The position numbers were made by a program, and so were the translations under genes. Shown piece by piece: positions 44,299-54,528 of a DNA stretch of 64,000 nt (its first letter is position 1; the number at the start of each line of letters is the position of its first letter). The notes beneath the pieces are model-generated. The model did no database searches, was not told the origin of the DNA, and worked only from the letters and a program-made list of their open reading frames with translations. Source of the DNA: Bacteroidota bacterium (GTDB taxonomy: Bacteria; Bacteroidota; Bacteroidia; Bacteroidales; Tannerellaceae); the NCBI GenBank assembly GCA_023429375.1, contig JAEYVY010000007.1, positions 372,001-436,000 of the forward strand, written 5' to 3'.

Positions 44299-44463
44299 CT
44301 AAGCGATACGTCTCCTTACTGGTTTCCCTTTCATAAAGTCACTTTCAATAGCAAATGCCTCCATCTGATTTGTCTCAAGGGATTTAAGCAGGTCGTTCAC
44401 CTCCTCTTCTAAAAAATATAGATACACAGCTAAGTCTTTGGTAGGCAAAGGTGTTTTGCTCAT
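44299..44463 (-). CDS. 54-residue small protein, unknown
   Basis: A short minus-strand frame from ATG 44463 to TAG 44299: M-S-K-T-P-L-P-T-K-D-L-A-V-Y-L-Y-F-L-E-E-E, then helix-rich acidic residues (VNDLLKSLETNQMEAFAIESDF) and a basic tail ending RRRIA. It has a plausible coiled-helix, no signal peptide, and no family that I recognise. The frame ends 18 bp before the strong terminator at 44236-44281, as expected for a real transcript. It is divergent from the RND operon and could be its regulator partner, but that is a guess. Confidence 0.55.
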   Translation of the reverse strand: MSKTPLPTKDLAVYLYFLEEEVNDLLKSLETNQMEAFAIESDFMKGKPVRRRIA

Positions 44464-44670
44464 CTATAATGAGTGTAAAATTATTACCTGAGTTCTTTTA
44501 AATCATCGACATGTTTTTTATGGATTGATAATCAGTATTTTTTACACGGAGGGTGACAATTTCAATAATCTTTTTTAATAAAATTTCTATCGGGTATTAA
44601 ACCTTTTATTTTTTATGATGTCAAAAACTATCGTGTAAATGTGTGTTTTTATTTAGTACCTGAAAATATC

Positions 44671-45768
44671 ATGACAAAAAAAGTAAAATGGGGGTTGACC
44701 GGTATAATCATTCTCTTAATAGCTGGAATGATTGCTTACCCAAAGGTGAAGCATTTGTTAAATGCAAAAAAAGATAGTTTGGAAGCAGCTAATGCTCCAA
44801 GTCAGTCTATGCGTAATAGAATCTTAAATATTAATGCTGAGGTTTTGAAATACCAATCTCTTTCAGACAAGACTGTTAGTACAGGGAGCGTGATCCCAGA
44901 CGAAGAGGTAGACCTTTCTTTTGAATCATCCGGCAAAGTAGTTGCTATTTATTTTAAAGAAGGAACGCATGTGTCTAAAGGAGAACTTCTTGCAAAAATT
45001 AATGACAGTCCTCTGCAGGCACAATTGAAAAAACTGGAAGCACAAATTCCATTGGCACAAGACAAGGTATACAGACAGCGTGCACTATTAGCTAAGGATG
45101 CTGTAAGTCAGGAAGCATTTGAACAGGTACAGACGGAACTGGATAAGTTAATGGCTGATATAGAGCTCGTGAAAGCCAATATTGCACAAACAGAATTGCG
45201 TGCTCCATTCGATGGCATTATAGGTTTGCGAAATGTGAGTGAAGGAACCTTTACCTCACCTTCTACGGTGATAGTTAAACTGACGAAGATAACTCCACTT
45301 AAAATAGACTTCTCTATCCCAGAACGTTATTCTAACGAGGTGAAAGCAGGTACACGTATCACTTTTAGCTTAGAGCGCAACGATGGTATTATGGAACAAT
45401 ACCATGCGACGGTATATGCTGTGGAAAGTAAGGTAGACCTAAGTACACGTACCTTAAAAGTACGTGCGACCTACCCGAACACACGAGAAGATATTCTGCC
45501 GGGTCGATTGGCGTCAGTTGAAATTACGAAAAAAGAAATACCGAATGCACTGACTGTTCCCAGTGAGGCTATCATACCGGAAATGGGGAAGAACATTGTT
45601 TTCAAATATGAAAATGGTGTAGCTCAACCAAAAGAAGTGCAAATAGGGATACGTACCGAAAGTCGTGTTCAGATACTTGAAGGATTGGCACTGGGTGATA
45701 CAATTATCACATCTGGTGTGATGCAATTACGAATGGGAATGAAGGTCTCCATCGATAATCTTTATTAA
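44671..45768 (+). CDS. RND efflux periplasmic adaptor (membrane-fusion protein)
   Basis: A 365-residue adaptor. An N-terminal anchor (about residues 7-24) precedes a lipoyl/hairpin region: VDLSFESSGKVVAIYFKEGTHVSKGELLAKIND, the coiled hairpin (70-150), and the second lipoyl half AQTELRAPFDGIIGLRNVSEGTF. Beta-barrel and membrane-proximal domains follow. It bridges the inner-membrane pump and the outer-membrane channel. ATG 44671 is chosen; an upstream GTG in the longer frame gives no better N-terminus. The pump gene starts 13 bp later. Confidence 0.93.
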   Translation: MTKKVKWGLTGIIILLIAGMIAYPKVKHLLNAKKDSLEAANAPSQSMRNRILNINAEVLKYQSLSDKTVSTGSVIPDEEVDLSFESSGKVVAIYFKEGTHVSKGELLAKINDSPLQAQLKKLEAQIPLAQDKVYRQRALLAKDAVSQEAFEQVQTELDKLMADIELVKANIAQTELRAPFDGIIGLRNVSEGTFTSPSTVIVKLTKITPLKIDFSIPERYSNEVKAGTRITFSLERNDGIMEQYHATVYAVESKVDLSTRTLKVRATYPNTREDILPGRLASVEITKKEIPNALTVPSEAIIPEMGKNIVFKYENGVAQPKEVQIGIRTESRVQILEGLALGDTIITSGVMQLRMGMKVSIDNLY

Positions 45769-45781
45769 AGCATGAATCATT

Positions 45782-48700
45782 ATGAGTAATATTTCTGAAT
45801 TAAGCATAAACAGACCTGTTCTATCAACAGTGATGACTATCGTCCTCCTGTTGTTCGGGTTCATTGGATTCAGCTTTTTGGGTGTCCGTGAGTTTCCGAG
45901 TGTAGACCAGCCTATCATTTCTGTAAATGTAACCTATCCTGGTGCCAATGCAGATGTAATTATGAATCAGATTACCGAACCATTGGAGCAAAATATCAAT
46001 GGTATTCCCGGTATCCGTTCGCTAAGTAGTGTTAGTAGCCAGGGTAGTTCGCGTATCACTGTAGAGTTTGAACTGTCGGTGGATTTGGAAACCGCAGCCA
46101 ACGACGTTCGTGACAAGGTTTCACGTGCGCAACGTTTACTTCCTCGTGACTGTGACCCTCCAACTGTTTCAAAGGCCGATGCCGATGCCTCTCCGATTAT
46201 GCAAATTGGCATTCAGAGCCGCGAACGCTCCTTGATGGAGTTGAGTGAGATTGCTGAACTAACAGTGAAAGAACGGCTACAGACTATTCCTAACGTAAGT
46301 GCCGTAGATATTTGGGGACAGAAACGCTATTCTATGCGTCTCTGGCTTGATCCGGTAAAAATGGCCGGTTATGGTGTCACACCCCTCGATGTGAAGAATG
46401 CGGTTGATCGTGAAAACGTAGAGCTGCCTTCCGGTAGTATTGAAGGTAACACGATAGACCTGTCAATCCGTACTCTTGGGTTGATGCATACAGCAAAGGA
46501 ATTTAATGATTTGATTATTAAGGAAAACAACAATAATATTGTTCGTTTCAGTGATATAGGCCATGCGGAGTTGGCTCCGGAAGATATGAGGAGTATGCTG
46601 AAGAAGAACGGCGAACCGTTAGTCATGGATATTATCATCCCACAGCCGGGAGCGAATCATATTGAAATAGCAAACGAAGCCTACAAGCGTATCGAGCAAT
46701 TGAAGAAAGACTTACCGGAAGATGTAACGGTTGAGATGATCTTTGATAATACCCGCTTTATTCGTGCTTCTATTGCTGAAGTGGAGGAAACCATTTATAT
46801 TGCTTTCCTTATTGTAGCGATAGTGATCTTCTTGTTCTTGCGTGACTGGCGTGTGACGATGATTCCGGTCGTTGCTATTCCGGTTTCACTGGTGGGTACG
46901 TTCTTTATCATGTATATTGCCGGCTTCTCCATCAATGTGCTTACGATGTTGGCCGTTGTGTTGGCGGTCGGATTGGTTGTGGACGATGCTATTGTTGTGA
47001 CCGAAAATATATATGTCCGTATTGAACGGGGAATTGCACCAAAAGAGGCGGGTATTGAGGGTTGTAAAGAAATTTTCTTTGCGATTATTTCTACAACAAT
47101 TACATTGGTTGCTGTATTCCTTCCGATTGTATTTATGGAGGGGATGACAGGGCGTCTTTTCAAAGAGTTTAGTATTGTAATTGCCGGTTCGGTTGCCATA
47201 TCAGCTTTTGTTGCGTTGACCTTTACACCGATGTTGGCCACGAAAATCTTGAAAAAACAGGAGAAGAAAAATAAATTTTACGAGAAGACCGAACCTTTCT
47301 TCGATTGGTTAAACCACATTTACGAAAAGGGCTTGGATACATTCCTTCGTCACCGCATCTGGTCTATTCCTATAATTTTACTTCTACTTGTGGCTATCTC
47401 CTATTTTTGGAAAAAGATTCCATCGGAATTATCACCACTCGAAGATCGTTCGTCGATTTCAATTAATACGCGTGGTCCTGAAGGAGCTACATTTGAGTTC
47501 CTGAGAGATTATAACGAAGGTATCGAACAGATAGTCGATTCATTAGTGCCAGGGCGAGAATCGGTGATCTCCCGATCATCTACACAAATGAGCTTTATCA
47601 ATATCATTCTGCCCGACCTGAAAGAACGTGACTGGTCGCAGATGAGTGTGGCGGACAAGGTGTCGGCAGCGGTACAAAAAGAAACAAAGGCTCGTGCCTT
47701 TGTGCAACAGCAATCAACGTTTGGTGGCAGACGTGCCGGTATGCCGATACAGTACGTCTTACAGGCTACATCGATAGATAAACTGCAGGAAACTTTGCCT
47801 GTGTTTATGCAAAAGGTAAATGAGAGTCCGGTTTTCCAGATGGCAGACGTCAATCTTAAGTTTACCAAACCGGAGACTCGTATTGAAATCAACCGCGACA
47901 AGGCTTCCTTACTTGGAGTGAGTACCCGAAACATTGCCCAGACTTTACAATATGCATTGAGTGGTCAACGTATCGGTTACTATTACATGAATGGAAAGCA
48001 ATATCAGATATTAGGAGAGATAAACCGTCAGCAACGTAATACGCCAGTTGATTTGAAATCCATTTATGTAAGGAGTGATAATGGAGCGATGATTCAGTTG
48101 GACAACCTCGTGGCGCTTCAAGAAAACGTTGCCCCACCTCAACTTTATCGATATAATCGTTTCGTAGCAGCTACTGTTTCTAGCGGTCTTGCCAAAGGAT
48201 ATACGATTGGTGATGGACTGGAAGAAATGGATCGTATCGCTGCTGAAACCTTAGACGAATCCTTTCGTACAGCATTGTCGGGCGAGTCAAAAGAGTTTCG
48301 TGAAAGTTCAGATAGTTTGATGTTTGCCTTAATCTTAGCGTTGGTTATGGTGTACCTCGTTTTGGCAGCTCAGTTTGAAAGCTTCAAAGATCCATTGGTT
48401 GTGATGATCACTGTACCTTTAGCTATTGCAGGTGCCGTATTCTTCATGAGTATGGCTGGTGTAACAATGAATATCTTCAGCCAGATCGGTATAATCATGC
48501 TCATTGGGCTTGTTACGAAGAATGGTATATTGATTGTGGAATTTGCCAACCAAAGACAGTTGGCAGGGCATAATCTGCATGATGCAATTCGTACAGCATC
48601 TATTCAGCGTCTTCGTCCGATTTTGATGACGAGTGTGTCTACTATCCTTGGTTTGTTGCCTTTGGTTTATGCTTCTGGCGAAGGAGCACAAGGACGTATA

Positions 48701-48850
48701 GCCATGGGGGTTGCCGTAGTAGGGGGTATGTTGATTTCTACCTTCCTTACCTTGTTTATCATCCCAGCCATGTATACGTATATCTCAACAGATATGCAAC
48801 AAAAGAAGCAACGTAAAGAACTAAAAGCGGTTACATCTCAAACGAATTAA
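45782..48850 (+). CDS. RND-family (HAE1) multidrug efflux pump
   Basis: A 1022-residue inner-membrane pump of the AcrB class. The N-terminal ISELSINRPVLSTVMTIVLLLFG is the first helix; the proton-relay acidic pair sits in TM4 (VGLVVDDAIVVTENI, Asp-Asp). Two large periplasmic loops carry the drug-binding and docking domains. It extrudes drugs, bile salts or other amphiphiles using the proton gradient; the substrate cannot be read from the sequence. It ends 2 bp before the channel gene, all in one operon. Confidence 0.95.
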   Translation: MSNISELSINRPVLSTVMTIVLLLFGFIGFSFLGVREFPSVDQPIISVNVTYPGANADVIMNQITEPLEQNINGIPGIRSLSSVSSQGSSRITVEFELSVDLETAANDVRDKVSRAQRLLPRDCDPPTVSKADADASPIMQIGIQSRERSLMELSEIAELTVKERLQTIPNVSAVDIWGQKRYSMRLWLDPVKMAGYGVTPLDVKNAVDRENVELPSGSIEGNTIDLSIRTLGLMHTAKEFNDLIIKENNNNIVRFSDIGHAELAPEDMRSMLKKNGEPLVMDIIIPQPGANHIEIANEAYKRIEQLKKDLPEDVTVEMIFDNTRFIRASIAEVEETIYIAFLIVAIVIFLFLRDWRVTMIPVVAIPVSLVGTFFIMYIAGFSINVLTMLAVVLAVGLVVDDAIVVTENIYVRIERGIAPKEAGIEGCKEIFFAIISTTITLVAVFLPIVFMEGMTGRLFKEFSIVIAGSVAISAFVALTFTPMLATKILKKQEKKNKFYEKTEPFFDWLNHIYEKGLDTFLRHRIWSIPIILLLLVAISYFWKKIPSELSPLEDRSSISINTRGPEGATFEFLRDYNEGIEQIVDSLVPGRESVISRSSTQMSFINIILPDLKERDWSQMSVADKVSAAVQKETKARAFVQQQSTFGGRRAGMPIQYVLQATSIDKLQETLPVFMQKVNESPVFQMADVNLKFTKPETRIEINRDKASLLGVSTRNIAQTLQYALSGQRIGYYYMNGKQYQILGEINRQQRNTPVDLKSIYVRSDNGAMIQLDNLVALQENVAPPQLYRYNRFVAATVSSGLAKGYTIGDGLEEMDRIAAETLDESFRTALSGESKEFRESSDSLMFALILALVMVYLVLAAQFESFKDPLVVMITVPLAIAGAVFFMSMAGVTMNIFSQIGIIMLIGLVTKNGILIVEFANQRQLAGHNLHDAIRTASIQRLRPILMTSVSTILGLLPLVYASGEGAQGRIAMGVAVVGGMLISTFLTLFIIPAMYTYISTDMQQKKQRKELKAVTSQTN

Positions 48851-48852
48851 GA

Positions 48853-50193
48853 ATGACCATGAAACGAATCCTATCATCGATATTTATGTTAACAGCGTTA
48901 AGTGTCACAACAGCTTCTGCGCAAGATGTTTTTGACCTTAGACGCTGTATTGAAACAGGCTTGGAGCAGAATTACTCCATCCGCATTGTTCGTAATGAAC
49001 AAACTATCAGTTCCAATAACGCTACGCTGGGAAATGCCGGCTATTTGCCAACGGTAGATATGAACGGTGGATTTAGCGGATCTAATATGGATACCCATAG
49101 ATCGATGTCAGACGGGACAAAAGACAAAACGACTGGAATTAGCAGCGAGACCGGCAATATAGGGCTGAATGTGAATTGGACCATTTTTGATGGTTTCGGC
49201 ATCCAGACCAATTATCAGACACTAAAAGAACTGCAACGGATGGGCGAGCTAAATACACGGATGACAATTGAGGATTTTGTAGCTAATTTGGCCTCCGAGT
49301 ACTACAATTTGATACGCCAGAAGATACGCTTGAGAAACCTGAAAGCGACACTTGCCTTATCCAAGGAGCGACTACGTATTGTAGAAGAGCGCTACTATAT
49401 TGGTTCTATGTCTCGTCTTGATTTGCAGCAAGCTCAGGTAGACTTTAATGCGGACAGTTCTAACGTAATTAATCAATTGGAGATACTCCACAGATCCGGA
49501 GTGCGCTTGAACTCCTTAATGGCATTAGGTAATGTAGAAGAACGTATCGAGTTGAAAGATTCGATTATCTTGCCTAATACATTCCTGGATGAGGCAGAAC
49601 TGTGGAATCATACTTTGTCGTCTAATGTGGCACTCCAGATTGCTCAAAAAAATGTGCTTCTTTCTGAATTGGATTATAAGAAGGCCCGCAGCCGTAATTA
49701 CCCTTACGTAAAGTTGAATGCAGGCTATGGCTATACGGCTAACTGGGATGGACTGGGGACGGTAGACCTGCAGCAGCGCTTAGGACTGAATTATGGCATT
49801 ACCATCGGATTCAATTTGTTTGATGGCTTTAACCGTCGTCGAGAACAACGTAACAGCCGATTGCAAATCGAAAATCGTAACCTGCGTTTGCAAGAGATGG
49901 ACTTATCGCTCAGAGCAGATATGAGTAACCTATGGATGGCCTATAAGAATAATTTAGATCTATGGAGTCTGGAAAAAGAAAATCTTGTAGCTGCACAGGA
50001 AAATTATGAAATAGCAATCGAACGTTATAAGTTGGGCGATCTGTCCGGTATCGAATTGCGTGAGGCTCAAAACAGTTTGTTGAATGCAGAAGAACGTCGT
50101 TCTATTGCTGAATACTCAACTAAAATCTGTGAGATATCCTTGCTGCAGCTTAGCGGACAGCTTCTCGATTATTTTTTGTCTGTGCATGAATAA
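48853..50193 (+). CDS. TolC-family outer-membrane efflux channel
   Basis: A 446-residue exported protein (signal peptide ends near residue 24, ASAQ). It has the two-fold helical repeat of TolC: residues FDLRRCIETGLEQNYSIRIVRNEQ in the first half and the matching LSNLWMAYKNNLDLWSLEKENLVAAQENYEIAIERYKLGDLSGIELREAQNSLLNAEE pattern in the second, here named by position 355-415. It forms the outer-membrane duct of the pump. Second in-frame ATG at 48859 is possible. The operon ends here; ogt starts 62 bp later. Confidence 0.93.
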   Translation: MTMKRILSSIFMLTALSVTTASAQDVFDLRRCIETGLEQNYSIRIVRNEQTISSNNATLGNAGYLPTVDMNGGFSGSNMDTHRSMSDGTKDKTTGISSETGNIGLNVNWTIFDGFGIQTNYQTLKELQRMGELNTRMTIEDFVANLASEYYNLIRQKIRLRNLKATLALSKERLRIVEERYYIGSMSRLDLQQAQVDFNADSSNVINQLEILHRSGVRLNSLMALGNVEERIELKDSIILPNTFLDEAELWNHTLSSNVALQIAQKNVLLSELDYKKARSRNYPYVKLNAGYGYTANWDGLGTVDLQQRLGLNYGITIGFNLFDGFNRRREQRNSRLQIENRNLRLQEMDLSLRADMSNLWMAYKNNLDLWSLEKENLVAAQENYEIAIERYKLGDLSGIELREAQNSLLNAEERRSIAEYSTKICEISLLQLSGQLLDYFLSVHE

Positions 50194-50254
50194 TTTATAA
50201 ATAATACTATCTTTACGACAATTAATACTTTTTGAATTGTCTACATAAGAAGCC

Positions 50255-50707
50255 ATGAAATATTGTTTTTGTTACCCGATCGGAATCTGTCAGTTATGGA
50301 TATGTGAAGAAGATAACTTTATCACCAAAGTATCGTTTCGTAAACCGGCAGAAGACTATAAAGAAGAAGAAACTAACCTGATTAGGGAAACAATTCGTCA
50401 GATTGAAGAATATTTAGATGGCCAAAGAACTGAATTCAGGCTGCCCCTCAATCCAAAAGGGACAGCCTATCAAAAATCAGTTTGGAATGCATTGCTTAAT
50501 GTCAACTATGGCGAAACACGCACCTACAAACAAATAGCTGAAGCCATAGGCAACCCTAAGTCTTGCCGCGCAGTAGGCATGGCAAACAACAAAAACCCAA
50601 TTGCAATCATCATTCCTTGCCATCGGATTATAGGCTCCAATGGGGAGTTGACTGGTTATGCCGGAGGGTTGGACATTAAAGAAAAACTATTGACTTTAGA
50701 ACGATAA
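50255..50707 (+). CDS. ogt: methylated-DNA--protein-cysteine methyltransferase
   Basis: A 150-residue suicide DNA-repair enzyme that removes O6-alkyl groups from guanine. The catalytic Cys122 lies in IIPCHRIIGSNG, the family signature, and the HTH part reads TYKQIAEAIGNPKSCRAVGMANNKNP. There is no Ada-type regulatory domain. It lies between the RND operon and cstA, with 46 bp to the latter, so partial cotranscription with cstA is possible. Confidence 0.95.
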   Translation: MKYCFCYPIGICQLWICEEDNFITKVSFRKPAEDYKEEETNLIRETIRQIEEYLDGQRTEFRLPLNPKGTAYQKSVWNALLNVNYGETRTYKQIAEAIGNPKSCRAVGMANNKNPIAIIIPCHRIIGSNGELTGYAGGLDIKEKLLTLER

Positions 50708-50753
50708 ATAACACCCTTTTAACTAATTTATTAACCAATAAAAACAACTTACC

Positions 50754-52595
50754 GTGGAAGTTTTGGATGGAATGAATGCTCTAACCTTAGTGTTCGCTGC
50801 ACTATGTATTTTTGCCATAGGCTATCGGTTCTATGGAATTTTTCTTGCACAAAAAGTATTGAAATTAGATCCTCTGCGTGTAACTCCTGCAGTTAAATAC
50901 GCTGATGGACAAGATTATGTGGTGACAAATAAAAATGTATTATTTGGTCACCATTTTGCTGCTATCGCTGCAGCCGGACCACTTGTCGGTCCTGTACTGG
51001 CTGCTCAGTTTGGTTTTTTTCCGGGGGCTTTATGGATTTTAGTGGGCTGTGTGCTTGGTGGAGGAGTTCATGACTTAGTTGTGCTTTTTGCCTCAATGCG
51101 CCATAAAGGACAGAGCCTTGCATCGATTGCAACCAAAGAGATCGGTCCGATGACAGGTACTGTAGCCGGTTTTGCTATTCTTTTTATTCTTATCTTGACG
51201 CTTGCCGGACTTTCACTTGCTTGTGTGAGTGCGATGCATGACGCTCCTTGGTCCCTATTTACCGTAATCATCACCATCCCGATTGCTATTATAATGGGAT
51301 TGATTATGCGTTATCGTCATAATAGTGTCGCCTTAGCCAGTTTGCTGGGTGTAGTCTTGCTTGTTGTCGGTATTATTTCCGGACATAATCTGATGCAGTC
51401 CAGTATATTGAGCGATATGTTCAATTGGAGCAGATCAACAATCTCGTTGGCTGTTCCTATCTATGGATTCTTTGCTTCTGTACTACCTGTATGGTTGCTT
51501 TTAGTTCCCCGCGATTATCTTTCAACCTATCTGAAAATAGGAACCATACTTATGTTGGCTGTAGGTATAGTCTTCGTGCATCCTGTGATGCAGATGCCGG
51601 CTATTACCTCGTTTATAAATGGCGGTGGGCCAGTTATTAGTGGTCCGGTTCTGCCCTTTATCTTTATTACGATTGCTTGTGGTGCGATATCTGGTTTCCA
51701 CGCCATTATTGCCACAGGAACTACTCCTAAGATGGTTGGAAATGAACGTGAGATGCTTTTTGTTGGATACGGAGCAATGTTGACCGAAGGCTTTGTTGCT
51801 TTGATGGCCTTGATAGCTGCTTGTACGCTGATGCCCGGAGACTATTTTGCAATCAATACCTCCAAAGATATGTATCCGGCATTCATTGACGCAAATCCGG
51901 CATTTGGAGAAGTCGACCTACAATATTTTATCGATAAAATTGGAGTCGACCTGCATGGACGAACCGGTGGTGCTGTTTCATTGGCTGTTGGTATGGCACA
52001 TATCTTTCACAATATTCCTTTTATGGACGATCTGATGGCCTATTGGTATAATTTTGCCATCATGTTTGAAGCTGTATTTATCCTAACAGCTATTGACGCA
52101 GGAACGAGAGTAGGCCGTTTCTTCCTTCAGGAAATGCTTGGACGTGTAGCACCCAAATTCAATGATAAAAACTGGATGCCTGGTGTAATCATTACCAGTG
52201 TATTGTTTACTGCAACCTGGGGCTATCTGGTTTATACGGGAAATATCAACAGTATATGGCCGTTGTTTGGTATGAGTAACCAGCTGCTTGCAGCCTGTGC
52301 ATTAATTGTTTGTACATCGATGTTGCTACGTATGAACAGGGGAATTTATAGCTTATGTACAGCTATTCCCGGTGTTTTTATGGCTATTATCACATTTTGG
52401 GCAGGATACATACAGATAACAACTGCTTATCTTCCCAAAGAACAGTACTTGTTGGCTACATTGGCCATTATTGCCATGATTCTGATGCTTATTGTTTTCA
52501 TCGGAGCATTTAAGAAGTGGTTCCAATTAATCCGTATTAAGACAACTGTTAAAGATCAGTATGGCGAAGAAGTAAAAGAAGTTATTCCTGAGTAA
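50754..52595 (+). CDS. cstA: carbon starvation protein CstA family, peptide/pyruvate transporter
   Basis: A 613-residue membrane protein with about sixteen to eighteen helices. Landmarks are YADGQDYVVTNKNVLFGHHFAAIAAAGPLVGPVLAAQ near residue 50 and GGGVHDLVVLFASMRHKGQSL, both typical of CstA. Family members import peptides or pyruvate during starvation. The frame starts at GTG 50754, and an in-frame ATG at 50772 (MNALTLVF) is possible. A strong terminator follows at 52613-52656. Confidence 0.9.
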   Translation: MEVLDGMNALTLVFAALCIFAIGYRFYGIFLAQKVLKLDPLRVTPAVKYADGQDYVVTNKNVLFGHHFAAIAAAGPLVGPVLAAQFGFFPGALWILVGCVLGGGVHDLVVLFASMRHKGQSLASIATKEIGPMTGTVAGFAILFILILTLAGLSLACVSAMHDAPWSLFTVIITIPIAIIMGLIMRYRHNSVALASLLGVVLLVVGIISGHNLMQSSILSDMFNWSRSTISLAVPIYGFFASVLPVWLLLVPRDYLSTYLKIGTILMLAVGIVFVHPVMQMPAITSFINGGGPVISGPVLPFIFITIACGAISGFHAIIATGTTPKMVGNEREMLFVGYGAMLTEGFVALMALIAACTLMPGDYFAINTSKDMYPAFIDANPAFGEVDLQYFIDKIGVDLHGRTGGAVSLAVGMAHIFHNIPFMDDLMAYWYNFAIMFEAVFILTAIDAGTRVGRFFLQEMLGRVAPKFNDKNWMPGVIITSVLFTATWGYLVYTGNINSIWPLFGMSNQLLAACALIVCTSMLLRMNRGIYSLCTAIPGVFMAIITFWAGYIQITTAYLPKEQYLLATLAIIAMILMLIVFIGAFKKWFQLIRIKTTVKDQYGEEVKEVIPE

Positions 52596-52612
52596 TCAAT
52601 CATAAAGAAAGG

Positions 52613-52656
52613 TGCTTGCAGGCCGGATATTATCTGGGTCTGCAAGCATTTTTTTT
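52613..52656 (+). terminator. terminator after cstA
   Basis: TGCTTGCAG (52613-52621) pairs with CTGCAAGCA (52640-52648), with a partly paired interior, then eight T at 52649-52656. Confidence 0.85.
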
Positions 52657-52739
52657 GTAATTAACTACGCTAAGAATCAAACTTTTTAATTCTTTTCCTC
52701 TTTTTGTGGGCGCACACCTGTATTGTTAAAGATATATCC

Positions 52740-52747
52740 TATATTTG
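52740..52747 (+). promoter_or_regulatory. promoter of the kdgK-eda-uxaC operon, -7 box
   Basis: TATATTTG fits TAnnTTTG, 31 bp before the ATG at 52779. The spacing of a TTG at 52723 is too short to be a regular -33 box. Confidence 0.5.
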
Positions 52748-52778
52748 TGTCAAACTAACATACTTACTTTTATAAATA

Positions 52779-53822
52779 ATGAAAAAGAGAATTGTAACTT
52801 TCGGTGAGATCATGCTACGTTTAGCTACACCAGACTACCTTCGTTTTAGTCAAAGTGATAAACTACACGCTACTTTTGGTGGAGGTGAAGCCAATGTAGC
52901 TGTTTCATTAGCTAACTATGGTTTGAATGCATCATTCGTTACCCGTTTACCTAAAAATGATATTGCACAAGCGTGTGTAATGGATCTTCGTAAATATGGC
53001 GTTGACACTTCTGATATCATTTATGGAGGAGAACGTCTGGGTATCTATTTCTTGGAAACTGGGGCAGTTGCACGTGCAAGTAAGGTTGTTTATGACCGTG
53101 CACACTCGTCGATCTCTGAAATTGAACCTGGCATGATTAACTGGGATGAAGTGCTTAAAGATGCATCTTGGTTCCACTGGACCGGCATTACTCCAGCTAT
53201 ATCTCAAGGAGCTGCCGATGCTTGTTTGGAAGCCATTCAAGCAGCCAACCGTTTAGGAGTGCCTGTTTCATGTGACCTCAACTATCGCAAGAATCTTTGG
53301 AAATACGGAAAGAAAGCTTCAGAAGTAATGCCTGAATTAGTTGCTGGTTGTGATGTGATTTTAGGAAATGAAGAAGATGCTGAAAAGGTATTCGGAATCA
53401 AACCGGAAGGATTCGACGTTTCACAAACTGAGGGCGAAGTAAATGCAGCTGAATTCGAATCAGTTTGCACACAATTGATGGAGAAATTTCCACGTGCCAA
53501 GAAGGTGATCATCACATTACGTGGATCAATAAATGCCAATCACAATACTTGGGGTGGTGTACTCTATACTGATGGTAAATTGTTTCAGTCTCGTCGTTAC
53601 GATATTACACATATTGTCGATCGCGTAGGAGGAGGCGACTCTTTCATGGGCGGATTGATTTATGGATTGATCACCTGGCCGGAAGATGCACAACGTGCGC
53701 TTGACTTTGCTGTGGCAGCTTCTTGCTTGAAACATACCATCTATGGTGACTATAACCAAGTTACCGTTGAAGAAGTAGAAAAATTAATGAGCGGAGATGC
53801 TTCTGGACGTGTATCCCGTTAA
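52779..53822 (+). CDS. kdgK: 2-dehydro-3-deoxygluconokinase, PfkB family
   Basis: A 347-residue sugar kinase that phosphorylates KDG to KDPG. It starts with the substrate-binding TFGEIMLRLATPDYLRF; the PfkB signature with its catalytic Asp is GGGDSFMGGLIYG near residue 285, and FGGGEANVAVSLANYG is present near residue 31. The gene heads an operon of KDG kinase, KDPG aldolase and glucuronate isomerase, the complete route from glucuronate or galacturonate to pyruvate and glyceraldehyde phosphate once the reductase and dehydratase act. Confidence 0.94.
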   Translation: MKKRIVTFGEIMLRLATPDYLRFSQSDKLHATFGGGEANVAVSLANYGLNASFVTRLPKNDIAQACVMDLRKYGVDTSDIIYGGERLGIYFLETGAVARASKVVYDRAHSSISEIEPGMINWDEVLKDASWFHWTGITPAISQGAADACLEAIQAANRLGVPVSCDLNYRKNLWKYGKKASEVMPELVAGCDVILGNEEDAEKVFGIKPEGFDVSQTEGEVNAAEFESVCTQLMEKFPRAKKVIITLRGSINANHNTWGGVLYTDGKLFQSRRYDITHIVDRVGGGDSFMGGLIYGLITWPEDAQRALDFAVAASCLKHTIYGDYNQVTVEEVEKLMSGDASGRVSR

Positions 53823-53836
53823 ACAGACAATAGACT

Positions 53837-54508
53837 ATGGCCAGATTTAATAAAATACAAGTATTGACAGCTATGGCAAATACAGGCATGGTACCTGTTT
53901 ACTATAGCGGAGATGCTGAAGAAGCTAGACAGGTATTGAAAGCCTGTTATGCAGGGGGAGTGCGAGCCTTCGAATTCACCAATAGAGGTGATTTTGCCCA
54001 AGAGGTTTTTGCCGAATTATCCAAATTTGCGGTCAATGAATGTCCGGAAATGATATTAGGTATCGGTTCAATTGTCGATGCACCTACTGCTGCATTATAC
54101 ATTCAGTTGGGAGCGAACTTTGTTGTAGGTCCGTTGTTTAATCCGGATGTAGCTAAGGTTTGTAACCGTCGCCTTATCCCTTATACTCCAGGATGTGGAT
54201 CCGTTTCTGAAATTGGTTTTGCGCAGGAAGCCGGATGTGACTTGTGCAAGATATTCCCAGCCGGAAATGTTGGAGGTCCTTCATTCGTTAGCAATATAAA
54301 GGCTCCGATGCCTTGGTCAATGATTATGGCGACCGGCGCGGTTGAACCAACTGAAGAAAATCTTTCGGCTTGGTTTAAGGCAGGCGTCACTTGTGTAGGT
54401 ATGGGCTCAAAGCTTTTCCCAAAAGAAGCGATTGCAGCGAAGAATTGGAATGAAATTTCTAAACTCTGTAGCGACGCATTGTCGATTATACAAAAATATA
54501 AGAAATAA
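53837..54508 (+). CDS. eda: KDPG/KHG aldolase
   Basis: A 223-residue aldolase that splits 2-keto-3-deoxy-6-phosphogluconate into pyruvate and glyceraldehyde-3-phosphate. The Schiff-base Lys lies in LCKIFPAGNVGG, and the catalytic Glu region RAFEFTNRGD and the GCGSVSEIGFAQEAGC loop match the family. It is 14 bp after kdgK and 20 bp before uxaC, in the order of use. Length slightly above the E. coli enzyme. Confidence 0.94.
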   Translation: MARFNKIQVLTAMANTGMVPVYYSGDAEEARQVLKACYAGGVRAFEFTNRGDFAQEVFAELSKFAVNECPEMILGIGSIVDAPTAALYIQLGANFVVGPLFNPDVAKVCNRRLIPYTPGCGSVSEIGFAQEAGCDLCKIFPAGNVGGPSFVSNIKAPMPWSMIMATGAVEPTEENLSAWFKAGVTCVGMGSKLFPKEAIAAKNWNEISKLCSDALSIIQKYKK

Positions 54509-54528
54509 GAGATACAGAAGACAGGATC

